Below are positions 23,563 to 31,675 of a stretch of DNA of 52,825 nucleotides, in pieces. Source of the DNA: Actinomyces bowdenii (lineage in GTDB: Bacteria > Actinomycetota > Actinomycetes > Actinomycetales > Actinomycetaceae). Where the stretch lies: positions 28,214-81,038 of the forward strand of contig NZ_JAGFOU010000018.1 of the NCBI RefSeq assembly GCF_017592395.1. Direction: 5' to 3'. The translations under genes and the position numbers were made by a program. How positions within the stretch are numbered: position 1 is the first letter of the stretch; each line of letters begins with the position of its first letter. The notes beneath the pieces were generated by a model that searched no databases, was not told where the DNA came from, and saw only the letters and a list, made by a program, of their open reading frames with translations.

Positions 23563-24902
23563 GGCCCGCTCACCACTGATGATTCGCCGATGAGATCGTA
23601 CTCCTGGGCGAGTCCGGATTTATGTAGTTCTTGCAGTTCCTTGTCCGTGATGGTGAGATCCCCGATCTTCGTTGCCTTCTTTGCGTCCCAGTTGTAGCGG
23701 TCCGCCACATGGATGCGGTAGTTGTACTTGTATGTCCATTCCGGGTTGCCCTCGGTCGGGGGGTATACCGTCACGGTGCCCTCGGTGGCACGCTGATAGC
23801 CGCCTGTGGCGTAGAACCAGTTGGGGTGCTCTTTCTGGTCTGCATATTCTGATTTCCAGGCGGTGCTGAAGGTGTAGGTCACCGGTCCTGATGCGCCGGA
23901 GGAGATAGCGTCATTCTTCGCTTGGTTAGCTAAATCCTTGACGTCCCTCTGTGTGTTGTCATCTAATTCGGGCATGTCCTTCATCATGCGGTTGACATTG
24001 ATCTGCTGGGGTTCTCCGGTGTTCTCGAGGTAGTGCAGAAGGTTCCTCGATGCGTCGGGCCATACGAGCCCGAACAGGCCTGCCGCGGTTGTCGCCGCTT
24101 CGTGCACCGCGTAGTCCTTGGCTGTGGGTGGGCGCTGGGCGTATTTCCCTGATCCTTCGTCCTTGGAGTCGCCCTGGTACTGCCAGGGGGTGACCCCGGG
24201 CATGTCCGCGTGCTCACCGGGGATCGGGGGCTTGTGAAGCCCCGTGTTGCCCCCCTGCGTGGTGGTGCTCTTGTCCTCCTGCTCCTCTCCTTGGCGTGAG
24301 CGGCCGTACCGGGAGCGGTTCGGAGAATCTCGTGGTGGACCGGGGTTGTCGGGGCTTGGCGGGATTGGAGTAGGCCCCGGCTTGGGGTCGGGGGTCGCTA
24401 ACGCATTGAGGCTGCTGGCGAAGGCCTGGTCAACATGATTGGCGTGCGTGAGGGTGGCGGTGACCATCGCCTCGAGCTCGGCAGCCTGCGCCTGGGCCTC
24501 TGCGGTCTTGGAGGCGGAATCCGAGGCATCTGGCATGCCGCCGCCGGCCTCCAGGTGGGTGGACACGGAGCCGTCGGCGTGAAGGGAGAGCAAAGGATGC
24601 GCTGCGGCGTAGTCCTGGCAGGCGAGCACTCTCCTGCGCACGGCAGTCACACCATCGCAGGCCTCGGATGTGGCCCGCATGAGAGAAGCCACCTGCGTCA
24701 GCAGGGCGCCATGGGAGGTGTCGCAGCGCCCGAGGGCGCTGCGCGCGGCGTCCACGCTCATAGCCTCAGAGGCCACCCCGACGCGCGCATTCTGCGCCTG
24801 CTCGCGCAGACTGGTCAGGGACGCGATCGCGCTGCTCAAGGAATCCGACGCCCCTGCCAACGGCTCGGGCTGCCATCCGCACACATCCGCCCACGTGACC
24901 AT
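23559..24902 (-). CDS. WXG/LXG-type polymorphic toxin candidate (type VII secretion)
   Basis: 447-residue multidomain protein. Residues 1-165 are helical and Ala/Ser-rich with no signal peptide, opening with MVTWADVCGWQP; this and HPLLSLHADGSVS near residue 103 recall the N-terminal domains of actinobacterial ESX-exported toxins. A Pro-rich linker (about 170-200) and a charged middle part follow. The C-terminal domain (about 339-447) is rich in aromatics: NWFYATGGYQRATEGTVTVY, a DRYNWD motif at 401-406, and LHKSGLAQEYDLIGES. This domain resembles C-terminal modules of secreted actinobacterial proteins, but no activity is recognised. Start at ATG 24902, two bases after the upstream stop; a GTG at 24932 is possible. 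Confidence 0.78.
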   Translation of the reverse strand: MVTWADVCGWQPEPLAGASDSLSSAIASLTSLREQAQNARVGVASEAMSVDAARSALGRCDTSHGALLTQVASLMRATSEACDGVTAVRRRVLACQDYAAAHPLLSLHADGSVSTHLEAGGGMPDASDSASKTAEAQAQAAELEAMVTATLTHANHVDQAFASSLNALATPDPKPGPTPIPPSPDNPGPPRDSPNRSRYGRSRQGEEQEDKSTTTQGGNTGLHKPPIPGEHADMPGVTPWQYQGDSKDEGSGKYAQRPPTAKDYAVHEAATTAAGLFGLVWPDASRNLLHYLENTGEPQQINVNRMMKDMPELDDNTQRDVKDLANQAKNDAISSGASGPVTYTFSTAWKSEYADQKEHPNWFYATGGYQRATEGTVTVYPPTEGNPEWTYKYNYRIHVADRYNWDAKKATKIGDLTITDKELQELHKSGLAQEYDLIGESSVVSGP

Positions 24903-24904
24903 CG

Positions 24905-25246
24905 TCAGTCCAGACCCTTCCTGCTGGCCCACTGCGCCGCACTGGCGGCTGCCTCCTTGCTGAGGACGGAGGCGCTACCAGCCACTGCCTCATCGCTGCC
25001 CTGATGGGACGCCGTCATGCCCCGGGTGCCATGGCCCACAGCCCCGTACTGGGCGCCGAGCGCCGCCCTGCAGTGATTGATCGCAGCGGCCGCGGCTGCC
25101 ACCCTCCCCGCGCTCGTCGATCCCGGCATGGCCGCCTCCGCACCATCAAGCGCTGCAGCAATATCGAGGCCGTCCAGGCCGTCGCGCACCGCGTCCACCG
25201 AGGTCGACAACGCTATGAGGTCACTCCACTGAAGATGGATATTCAC
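24905..25246 (-). CDS. Small helical ESX/WXG100-like protein
   Basis: 113-residue Ala/Ser-rich helical protein beginning VNIHLQWSDLIALSTSVDAV, without a signal peptide and without a strict WXG motif. Size, composition and position directly before a WXG/LXG-type toxin gene suggest an ESX-like export partner or chaperone; this is inference. The GTG at 25246 is chosen because GGAGG precedes it by seven bases, while the open frame runs upstream to 25525 without coding character. The stop is followed two bases later by the toxin ATG, so the two are coupled. No ESX secretion machinery (EccC, EccD, MycP) lies in the window. Confidence 0.72.
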   Translation of the reverse strand: MNIHLQWSDLIALSTSVDAVRDGLDGLDIAAALDGAEAAMPGSTSAGRVAAAAAAINHCRAALGAQYGAVGHGTRGMTASHQGSDEAVAGSASVLSKEAAASAAQWASRKGLD

Positions 25247-25483
25247 CGCCCAGCCTCCGATGCTCATCGGGGATGGTGCTGCTCGACAATGCCGGAATCC
25301 GGCAGTTCCGCTGCCACCGCCCATCCGATCCGTGAGAACAGTGCTTAATCTAACCGATACCATCTGGCACTGTCCACGGATCGCACGTACCTCCTCACAT
25401 CGGGCCGGCCCGCGCGTGCGCGAGGCGCGGTTTCGGGGCGCCAGGGCTGCGGCAGTGCTCGACGCCGCCCCGCGGCGCGCGGT

Positions 25484-25489
25484 TAGGCT
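25484..25489 (+). promoter_or_regulatory. -10 hexamer, leaderless ilvA
   Basis: TAGGCT stands seven bases before the GTG at 25497, with no Shine-Dalgarno sequence. It supports both the GTG start and a leaderless transcript, and leaves no room for a classical attenuation leader. Confidence 0.6.
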
Positions 25490-25496
25490 GTCGGCC

Positions 25497-27053
25497 GTGA
25501 ACGAGCTCGACACCCCCGGCACCACCTGGGATCCGACCCGCTACCTGCGCGAGATCCTGCGCGCCCCCGTCTACGAGGCCGCCGAGCACACCCCCCTGCA
25601 GCCCATGGAGGCCCTCTCGGCCCGGCTGGGCTGCACCGTCCAGGTCAAGCGCGAGGACCTCCAGGCCGTCCACTCCTTCAAGATCCGCGGCGCCTACACC
25701 GCCATGCGCTCCCTGAGCGAGGCCGAGCGCGCCCGCGGCGTGGTCACCGCCTCGGCCGGCAACCACGCCCAGGGAGTGGCCCGCTCCGCGGCCCTGCTGG
25801 GGATGCGCGCCCTCATCGTCATGCCCACCGTCACCCCCCAGATCAAGGTCGACGCCGTCGCCGCCCTGGGAGGAGAGGTCCTCCTGCACGGCGAGAACTT
25901 CGACGCCGCCAAGGCCCGGGCCCTTCACTTGGCCGAGGCCGAGGGCCTGAGCTACATCCCGCCCTTCGACGACCCCCGCGTCATCGCGGGCCAGGGCACC
26001 ATCGGCCTGGAGATGATCCAGCAGGACGCCGAGCTCGACCGGGTCTTCCTGCCCGTGGGCGGCGGCGGCCTGGCCTCCGGCGTCGCCGTCCTCATCAAGC
26101 AGCTCATGCCCCACATCAGGATCATCGGGGTGGAGCACGAGGACTCCGCCTGCCTGAGGGCCGCCCTGGATGCGGGCGAGCCCACCACCCTGGAGCGCGT
26201 GGGGCTCTTCGCCGAGGGCGTGGCCGTGCGCCGCATCGGGGAGGAGACCTTCCGCCTGTGCCGCGCCCTGCTCGACGACGTCATCACCGTCTCCTCCGAT
26301 GAGACCTCCGCGGCGGTGCGCGACCTGTTCGAGGACCTGCGCGCCATCTCGGAGCCCTCGGGGGCCATCGCCCTGGCCGGGCTCAAGCGCTACGCCGTCG
26401 AGCACGGCCTGGCCGGTGAGCGCCTGGGATGCGTGCTGTCGGGCGCCAACCTCAACTTCCACCAGCTGCGCTACATCTCCGAGCGCAGCGAGCTGGGCGA
26501 GCAGCGCGAGGCCATCCTCGGGGTGACCATCCCCGAGCGGCAGGGCGCCTTCCTGCGCTTCGCCTCCGTCCTGGGCGGGCGGGCCGTCACCGAGTTCAAC
26601 TACCGGCTCTCGGCCAGCCGCGCCCAGGACGACCCCGCGCGCATCTTCGTGGGCGTGCGCATCACGCGGGGGCGCCAGGAGCGCGCCGAGATCGTCGCCG
26701 ACCTGGAGGCCGAGGGCTACGGCGTCATCGACCTCACCGAGGACGAGCTGGCCAAGGTCCACGTGCGCTCCATGATCGGGGGCAGGGCCGCCGTCGGGGT
26801 GCCCGAGCGGCTCTTCTCCTTCCTCTTCCCCGAGTCCCCCGGCGCCCTGGCGCGCTTCCTGGAGATCCTGGGCACCCAGTGGAACATCACCCTCTTCCAC
26901 TACCGCACCGACGGCGCCGACTACGGGCGCATCCTGTGCGCCTTCGCCGCCGATGCCGACGACGCCGAGCTCACCCGCTACATGGACCGCCTCGGCTACG
27001 CCTACCAGGAGGAGACCGCCGACCCCGCGGCCCGCTTCTTCCTGGCGCGCTGA
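25497..27053 (+). CDS. ilvA: Threonine ammonia-lyase, biosynthetic
   Basis: 518-residue PLP enzyme that converts threonine to 2-oxobutanoate, the committed step to isoleucine. PLP lysine K62 lies in SFKIRGAYTAM; other motifs are ASAGNHAQGVA, the phosphate-binding GGGGLASGVA and CVLSGANLN. The C-terminal 170 residues carry two ACT-like regulatory regions (ILGVTIPERQGAFLRFASVL and LFPESPGALARFLEILG), the feature of the isoleucine-inhibited biosynthetic form. The frame is open 79 codons further upstream, but the GTG at 25497 follows a -10 hexamer by seven bases. Confidence 0.95.
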   Translation: MNELDTPGTTWDPTRYLREILRAPVYEAAEHTPLQPMEALSARLGCTVQVKREDLQAVHSFKIRGAYTAMRSLSEAERARGVVTASAGNHAQGVARSAALLGMRALIVMPTVTPQIKVDAVAALGGEVLLHGENFDAAKARALHLAEAEGLSYIPPFDDPRVIAGQGTIGLEMIQQDAELDRVFLPVGGGGLASGVAVLIKQLMPHIRIIGVEHEDSACLRAALDAGEPTTLERVGLFAEGVAVRRIGEETFRLCRALLDDVITVSSDETSAAVRDLFEDLRAISEPSGAIALAGLKRYAVEHGLAGERLGCVLSGANLNFHQLRYISERSELGEQREAILGVTIPERQGAFLRFASVLGGRAVTEFNYRLSASRAQDDPARIFVGVRITRGRQERAEIVADLEAEGYGVIDLTEDELAKVHVRSMIGGRAAVGVPERLFSFLFPESPGALARFLEILGTQWNITLFHYRTDGADYGRILCAFAADADDAELTRYMDRLGYAYQEETADPAARFFLAR

Positions 27054-27146
27054 GCGGCGGGGCGCCCCGGTCCCCGGCGGGGCCGGCAGCGCGGGGCGGC
27101 CATCAGCCCAGCCTCAGGATTGTGACAGGTTTCATTGGTGAGGGTG

Positions 27147-27176
27147 TTGGACCCTGGGGCCGACTATCCCTAGGGT
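27147..27176 (+). promoter_or_regulatory. Candidate promoter of the flavin reductase gene
   Basis: TTGGAC (27147-27152) and TAGGGT (27171-27176) with 18-base spacing. It would give a leader of roughly 70 bases before ATG 27255. The -35 is only a partial match. Confidence 0.35.
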
Positions 27177-27254
27177 AGTTCACGAATAAAGTACTGCGCG
27201 CTCGACCGAGCCCCTCCGCATGTGCTTTCCTGTCGTCTCATCAAGGAGAACACC

Positions 27255-27803
27255 ATGACCCGTATCGCCGTCGTCCTCGGCTCCGTGCGCCCCAACCGCG
27301 TTGGCGGCTCCGTTGCCCAGTGGGTCGTCGACCAGGCCAACGCCACCGAGGGTGTCCAGGCCGAGCTCGTCGACATCGCGGCCTTCAACCTCCCGGTCTT
27401 CGCCGAGGAGATGCCCCCCATGATGGCGGCCCCCAAGGACCCCGCGGCCGTCGCCTTCAACGAGGCCCTGAGCTCCTACGACGCCTACATCTTCGTCACC
27501 CCGGAGTACAACCGCTCCATCCCCGGTGCGCTGAAGAACGCCATCGACTTCGTCGTCCCCTCCGTCATGGCCAACAAGGCCGTCGGCCTGGTGGCCTACT
27601 CCTACTCCAACGGCTTCCGCCCGCTGGAGCACCTGCGCGACGTGCTGGTCAACTTCACCACCGGTGTCGTCACCCCCCAGGTCAACGTCTCCCTGGCCAC
27701 CGACTTCTCCAACGGCGCCTTCTCCCCCGCGGAGTACCACAACGTCGCCGCTGTGGTCGAGGCCGTGGTGGCCCAGGACAAGGCCCTGTCCACCCTGCGC
27801 TGA
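27255..27803 (+). CDS. NADPH-dependent FMN reductase family protein
   Basis: 182-residue flavodoxin-fold protein. GSVRPNRVGGSVAQWV near the N-terminus is the FMN-phosphate loop (GSxRxxR...). VTPEYNRSIPGALKNAIDFV carries the PEYN(x)S(x)PGxLKN(x)D motif of the FMN_red/chromate-reductase group, and VAYSYSNGFRPLEHLRDVL follows. It likely reduces flavins or quinones with NAD(P)H in oxidative-stress defence; the physiological acceptor is unknown. AAGGAGA lies seven bases before the ATG. A strong bidirectional terminator separates it from lysE. Confidence 0.9.
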   Translation: MTRIAVVLGSVRPNRVGGSVAQWVVDQANATEGVQAELVDIAAFNLPVFAEEMPPMMAAPKDPAAVAFNEALSSYDAYIFVTPEYNRSIPGALKNAIDFVVPSVMANKAVGLVAYSYSNGFRPLEHLRDVLVNFTTGVVTPQVNVSLATDFSNGAFSPAEYHNVAAVVEAVVAQDKALSTLR

Positions 27804-27822
27804 GCGCCGACCGGACATCCTG

Positions 27823-27854
27823 GGCGCCCCCGGCCACTCCCGGCCGGGGGCGCC
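27823..27854. terminator. Bidirectional terminator between flavin reductase and lysE
   Basis: A perfect 13-base stem (GGCGCCCCCGGCC and its complement) with a six-base loop, between two convergent genes (stops 27803 and 27877). Confidence 0.75.
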
Positions 27855-27876
27855 TGTGCGCGTGCGGGCCCGCGGC

Positions 27877-28473
27877 TCACAGGGCCAGGTGGGCGGCCAC
27901 GACCAGCATGATGAGCCCGACGATGACGTCGAGCACGCGCCACGTCGCGGGCCGCGACAGGGGGCGGGACAGGGCCCGCGCCCCCAGCCCCAGGCCGATG
28001 AACCACACCGCGGAGGCCGCGATCGCCCCCGCGGCCGCCACCCAGCGCTCCTGGCCGAACTGGTTGGTGACCGAGCCCAGCATGACCACCGTGTCCAGGT
28101 AGACATGCGGGTTGAGCCAGGTCAGGGCCAGCGTCGTCGCCGCCACCGAGGAGGCGGGCCGCTCCTCCTGGGCCTTCAGTGCTGCGGGCCGGAGCGCGGA
28201 GCGGAAGGAGGACAGGGCGAATCCCGTCAGGTAGACCACCCCGCCCCAGCGCAGGACCTCCAGCACCCAGGGCGCCAGGGATGAGACCACCCCGATCGCG
28301 CCGGTCCCCAGAGCGATGAGCGCGACGTCGGAGATGGTGCAGATGGCGATGACCAGGCCGATGTGCTCGCGGCGCACCCCCTGGCGCAGGATCCAGGCGT
28401 TCTGGGCGCCAATGGCGACGATCAATCCAAGGCTGGTGCCGAATCCAGTGAGCGCGGGAGTCAGAAGATCCAT
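27877..28473 (-). CDS. lysE: LysE-type amino acid exporter
   Basis: 198-residue membrane protein with about six hydrophobic segments, matching the LysE/ArgO exporter family for lysine and arginine. Family motifs are GLIVAIGAQNAWILRQGVRR near the N-terminus and TWLNPHVYLDTVVMLGS in the middle. ATG 28473 is chosen over an upstream frame extension because it follows TAGCGT by seven bases. The gene diverges from an ArgP/LysG-type regulator, the arrangement known in Corynebacterium (lysE-lysG), where export is induced by basic amino acids. Confidence 0.94.
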   Translation of the reverse strand: MDLLTPALTGFGTSLGLIVAIGAQNAWILRQGVRREHIGLVIAICTISDVALIALGTGAIGVVSSLAPWVLEVLRWGGVVYLTGFALSSFRSALRPAALKAQEERPASSVAATTLALTWLNPHVYLDTVVMLGSVTNQFGQERWVAAAGAIAASAVWFIGLGLGARALSRPLSRPATWRVLDVIVGLIMLVVAAHLAL

Positions 28474-28480
28474 GGCCCCC

Positions 28481-28486
28481 ACGCTA
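28481..28486 (-). promoter_or_regulatory. -10 hexamer, leaderless lysE
   Basis: Minus-strand TAGCGT, seven bases upstream of the lysE ATG. It lies back to back with the argP -10 only 30 bases away, so the two promoters overlap in their -35 regions and can be controlled by one bound regulator. Confidence 0.55.
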
Positions 28487-28515
28487 GGAGCCGGCGCGGG
28501 TGAAGCAAAGCGCGA

Positions 28516-28521
28516 TAATCT
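28516..28521 (+). promoter_or_regulatory. -10 hexamer, leaderless argP-type gene
   Basis: TAATCT, seven bases before the GTG at 28529; no Shine-Dalgarno sequence. Confidence 0.55.
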
Positions 28522-28528
28522 GAATGCT

Positions 28529-29509
28529 GTGAAGCAGGCCTTCATGCATCCCGATCAGATGGCCGCCCTCCTGGCCGTGGCCGACACCGGCTCCTTCGAG
28601 CGGGCCGCCAGCGCCCTGGCGGTCTCCACCTCCGCGGTCTCCCAGCGCATCCGCGCCCTGGAATCATCCCTGGGCCGGGTCCTCATCCAGCGCGGGAGCC
28701 CCTCGCGGGTGACAGCCCAGGGGGCGACGGTCCTGCGCTACGCCCGCCAGCAGCAGCTCCTGGCGGGGGAGATGAGCGCCGAGCTGGGCCTGGGCGCGGC
28801 GGCGGGCGCTGCGCAGGACCGGGGCTGCCATGCCGATGGCCCCTGCCCGGCACCGGAGCCGGTGGAGATCGCGGTGGCCGTCAATCTCGACTCCCTGGCG
28901 ACATGGTTCCCCACGCTCTTCCCCGAGATCGCCCACTGGCCGGACCTGCGCCTGCGACTGGTGGCCGACAACGAGGGCCGCACCGCCGAGCTGCTGCGCG
29001 AGGGCTCGGTGATGGCCGCCATCTCGGCGGCCCGAGACCCGGTGGCCGGCTGCAGCAGCCAGCCCCTGGGGCGCATGCGCTATCTGCCCGTCGCCTCACC
29101 CGCCCTCCTGTCCAGCGCAGGCCTGAGCGCCCCGGGCGCAGGGCCCCACGAGCGCCTCCAGGACGGCGCACTGGACAGGGTCGCCCGCCTGCCGGTGCTG
29201 CGCTTCGATGGCACTGACGACCTGCAGGACCTCGTCCTGAGCGCCGCCGGGCTGCCATCAGGGCTGCCGGGGCCGCAGGTCCCCGGCAATGAGGCCTACG
29301 CGCGGGCCCTGGAGGCGGGCATGGGCTGGGGGCTGCTCCCGCGGCCCCTGCTCGACCGGCACCCCGGCCTGCTGCCGGTGCCGGGGCTGGTGCCGCTCGA
29401 TCGTGAGCTCACCTGGTACCGGTGGCGCCTGCGCTCGGCCCTGCTGGATCGACTCACCAGCGCGGTCCACCGCGCCTTCGCCGCCCACCGGGAGAGGGGC
29501 GAGGCCTGA
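28529..29509 (+). CDS. argP: LysR-family regulator of the ArgP/LysG group
   Basis: 326-residue LysR-type activator. The N-terminal winged HTH shows LLAVADTGSFERAASALAVS and TSAVSQRIRALESSLGRVLI, characteristic of the ArgP/IciA/LysG subgroup. The effector domain begins after a long helix, with EIAVAVNLDSLATWFPTLFP as in ArgP. It includes two Gly/Pro-rich insertions (about residues 90-110 and 200-215) not usual in the family. Divergent from lysE, which it probably activates with lysine or arginine as co-inducer. GTG start supported by the -10 hexamer. Confidence 0.92.
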   Translation: MKQAFMHPDQMAALLAVADTGSFERAASALAVSTSAVSQRIRALESSLGRVLIQRGSPSRVTAQGATVLRYARQQQLLAGEMSAELGLGAAAGAAQDRGCHADGPCPAPEPVEIAVAVNLDSLATWFPTLFPEIAHWPDLRLRLVADNEGRTAELLREGSVMAAISAARDPVAGCSSQPLGRMRYLPVASPALLSSAGLSAPGAGPHERLQDGALDRVARLPVLRFDGTDDLQDLVLSAAGLPSGLPGPQVPGNEAYARALEAGMGWGLLPRPLLDRHPGLLPVPGLVPLDRELTWYRWRLRSALLDRLTSAVHRAFAAHRERGEA

Positions 29510-29562
29510 GCCGCCGGCGCGCGCCGCCCGGCAAGAGCCCGCTGGGGCCCGCGCCCCCGGCC

Positions 29563-29647
29563 GTTGCACATCTTCGCCGGCCCTCACCCCGCCCGAGGGC
29601 GACTTCTCCGCAGGATCCCGTCGGCGCTCGAGGTGAAGATGTGCAAC
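29563..29647. repeat. Family B inverted-repeat element, unit 1
   Basis: Perfect 13-base terminal repeats GTTGCACATCTTC and GAAGATGTGCAAC bound an 85-base unit. The interior holds a smaller stem around CGACTTCTCCGCAGGATCCC followed by GTCG. Directly followed by a second unit. Confidence 0.85.
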
Positions 29648-29657
29648 ACCCTCCGCG

Positions 29658-29740
29658 CTGCACATCTTCGGGCCGATCCCGCCCGGTGGACCCCGAGTAT
29701 TCCGCATGGTCCCGTCGGTGGGCGCGCTGAAGATGTGCAG
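29658..29740. repeat. Family B inverted-repeat element, unit 2
   Basis: Twelve-base terminal repeats CTGCACATCTTC and GAAGATGTGCAG bound an 83-base unit; the interior CGAGTATTCCGCATGGTCCC plus GTCG is the same core as in unit 1. The unit ends 22 bases before the -10 hexamer of the next gene. Confidence 0.85.
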
Positions 29741-29761
29741 GGGCGGGGTCTGGCGGGCCGA

Positions 29762-29767
29762 TAGGGT
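29762..29767 (+). promoter_or_regulatory. -10 hexamer, leaderless ABC-class ATPase gene
   Basis: TAGGGT, six bases before ATG 29774; no Shine-Dalgarno sequence. Confidence 0.5.
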
Positions 29768-29773
29768 GCGGGC

Positions 29774-31648
29774 ATGAGCGATCGCGACGAATGGGGAGCA
29801 TCCGGCGGACCAGGCCGGTCGGCAGGCGGCCGGGGGCCCGGGAGCCGCGGCGGCTACCGCGACGGCGGCCAGTCCCGGGACCGGCGCGGGGCAGGCCAGC
29901 GGCGCGTCTACCGCGATGAGCCCCGCGACGGGGCCCTGTCCGACCTCATCGGCCACCTCCACGCCCTGGACGGCCGCTCCTACGCCGCCTACAAGGCCAT
30001 CGTGGGGCGCTACGAGGCCCCCGAGGGCTGGGTCCTGCACATCGACCGGGTCCAGCCCGACCCCTACGCCCCGCCCACCAGGATCCACATCGATATCCCC
30101 ACCGACCTGCCCGGCCTGGAGTCCCTCCAGGGCGAGGGCCTGCTGAGCACCGCCGACCGCCGCCTGGCCCTGGCCGACTTCCTCACCCGCGAGCTGCACT
30201 CCGGATTCCGCGGCACCGAGCTGTCCATCGCCTCCCCCGGCCAGGAGATCCTGGAGCGCTCCAGCATCGTGCTGCGCCCCGAGAGCCCGGCCCCCCGCGA
30301 CGGCGCCCACGCATGGGGCGGCTGGACCATCGAGGCGCGCGCCCGCATCGCCCTGCCCGCCCAGGGCCGCTCCATCCAGGGGCGCGCCGCCGCGAGGATC
30401 GTCAGCCTCGACCTGGTGCGGGCGCTGAAGGAGGCCCTGGACCTCACGGGCGAGCGCCTCGAGCGCCTGGGCGAGCACATCGCCGCCCTGGAGGACCACC
30501 GGGCGCTGAGCGCCATCGTCCAGGAGCGCGGCTGGGTGTCCTTCCTGGCCGACGGCGCCATGCTCCCGCGCCGTTCCGGGGTCAGTGACGAGCCCCTGGC
30601 CGACGGCCTGCCCCTGACTGCTCCGGAGTCCCTGGCCGCCGTCGTCGAGCTCCCGCACGCCGGGGCGGTGCGGGGCACGGCCATCGGGACGGGCGTGAGC
30701 CTCATCGTGGGCGGCGGCTACCACGGCAAGTCCACGCTCCTGGGCGCCATCGAGCGCGGCGTCTACCCGCACATCCCCGGGGACGGCCGCGAGCTGGTCG
30801 CCACCGTGCCCGAGGCCGTCAAGGTGCGGGCCGCCGACGGGCGCGCGGTCACCGGCGTGGACCTGACGCCCTTCATCTCCCACCTGCCCGCGGGGCGGGA
30901 CACGGCCGCCTTCACCACGCGCAACGCCTCGGGCTCGACCTCCCAGGCCGCCTCCATCATCGAGGCGATCGAGGCCGGTGCCACCACCCTGCTGCTCGAT
31001 GAGGACACCAGCGCCACCAACCTGCTCATCCGCGACTCGCGCATGCGCAACCTCGTGGCCGACGAGCGCGAGCCCATCACCCCCCTGGTGGATCGGATCG
31101 GCGCCCTGGCCCGGCAGCGGGATGTCTCCACGCTCATGGTCATGGGCGGCTCCGGGGACTACCTGGACGTGGCCGACCGCGTCCTGCTCATGGACTCCTA
31201 CCGGCTGCGCGACGCCACCGAGCACGCCCGCGAGGTCACTGCCGCCCAGCCCCGGCCCCTCACCGCGCTGGACGACTTCCCCCCGCCCATCGCGCGCATC
31301 CCCCTGCCGGCCCCGCCGCGCACGAGGCGCGGGCCCTCGCGGACCCGCTCCCACGGCACCCGCGCCCTGGTCCTGGACCGCGAGGAGATCGACATCTCCG
31401 ACGTCGCCGGGGTGGTGGACCCCGGTCAGGCCGAGGCCGTCGCCCGCGCCCTGCGGGCCCTGCTCGAGCAGCGCTTCGACGGCGAATCCCCCCTGGCCGA
31501 GTGCCTGGAGGACCTGGAGGGCCTGCTCGACGACGAGGGCCTGGACGCCCTGGCCGAGGGCGGGCAGCGCCCGGCCTTCCTCGTGCGCCCCCGCATGGTG
31601 GACGTGGCCGCCGCCGTCAGCCGCTACCGGGGCCTGGAGCTGGCCTGA
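29774..31648 (+). CDS. Predicted ATPase of the ABC class
   Basis: 624-residue protein of the stand-alone ABC_ATPase family (soluble, no membrane segments, function unknown). The first 55 residues are Gly/Arg/Asp-rich and disordered. The body shows RVQPDPYAPPTRIHIDIP, then a degenerate Walker A GGGYHGKSTLL, AFTTRNASGSTSQAASI in the signature position and Walker B TTLLLDEDTSATNLLIRD. Near the C-terminus are DREEIDISDVAGVVDPGQA and LVRPRMVDVAAAVSRYRGL, typical of the family ending. Single gene, leaderless; convergent with msrA. Confidence 0.9.
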   Translation: MSDRDEWGASGGPGRSAGGRGPGSRGGYRDGGQSRDRRGAGQRRVYRDEPRDGALSDLIGHLHALDGRSYAAYKAIVGRYEAPEGWVLHIDRVQPDPYAPPTRIHIDIPTDLPGLESLQGEGLLSTADRRLALADFLTRELHSGFRGTELSIASPGQEILERSSIVLRPESPAPRDGAHAWGGWTIEARARIALPAQGRSIQGRAAARIVSLDLVRALKEALDLTGERLERLGEHIAALEDHRALSAIVQERGWVSFLADGAMLPRRSGVSDEPLADGLPLTAPESLAAVVELPHAGAVRGTAIGTGVSLIVGGGYHGKSTLLGAIERGVYPHIPGDGRELVATVPEAVKVRAADGRAVTGVDLTPFISHLPAGRDTAAFTTRNASGSTSQAASIIEAIEAGATTLLLDEDTSATNLLIRDSRMRNLVADEREPITPLVDRIGALARQRDVSTLMVMGGSGDYLDVADRVLLMDSYRLRDATEHAREVTAAQPRPLTALDDFPPPIARIPLPAPPRTRRGPSRTRSHGTRALVLDREEIDISDVAGVVDPGQAEAVARALRALLEQRFDGESPLAECLEDLEGLLDDEGLDALAEGGQRPAFLVRPRMVDVAAAVSRYRGLELA

Positions 31649-31675
31649 ACCGGGCCGGCAGGCCGGGCGCCCATG

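Noticed and set aside
22380..25246. Classification of the island as a prophage or integrative element
   Set aside because: No integrase, tRNA, attachment-site duplication or phage gene is visible around it.
25247..25496. Isoleucine/threonine leader peptide or T-box before ilvA
   Set aside because: The -10 hexamer lies seven bases from the start codon, so no transcribed leader remains.
28474..28528. Lysine riboswitch in front of lysE
   Set aside because: The space between the divergent starts is 55 bases and both genes look leaderless.
29563..29740. CRISPR array or tRNA-like structure at the family B repeats
   Set aside because: The repeats are inverted, not direct, with similar interiors instead of unique spacers; no cas genes; no tRNA cloverleaf or T-loop.
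29258..31354. Minus-strand open frame of 698 codons opposite argP and the ABC-class ATPase
   Set aside because: Same artefact: repetitive Gly/Gln/His composition, no motif.
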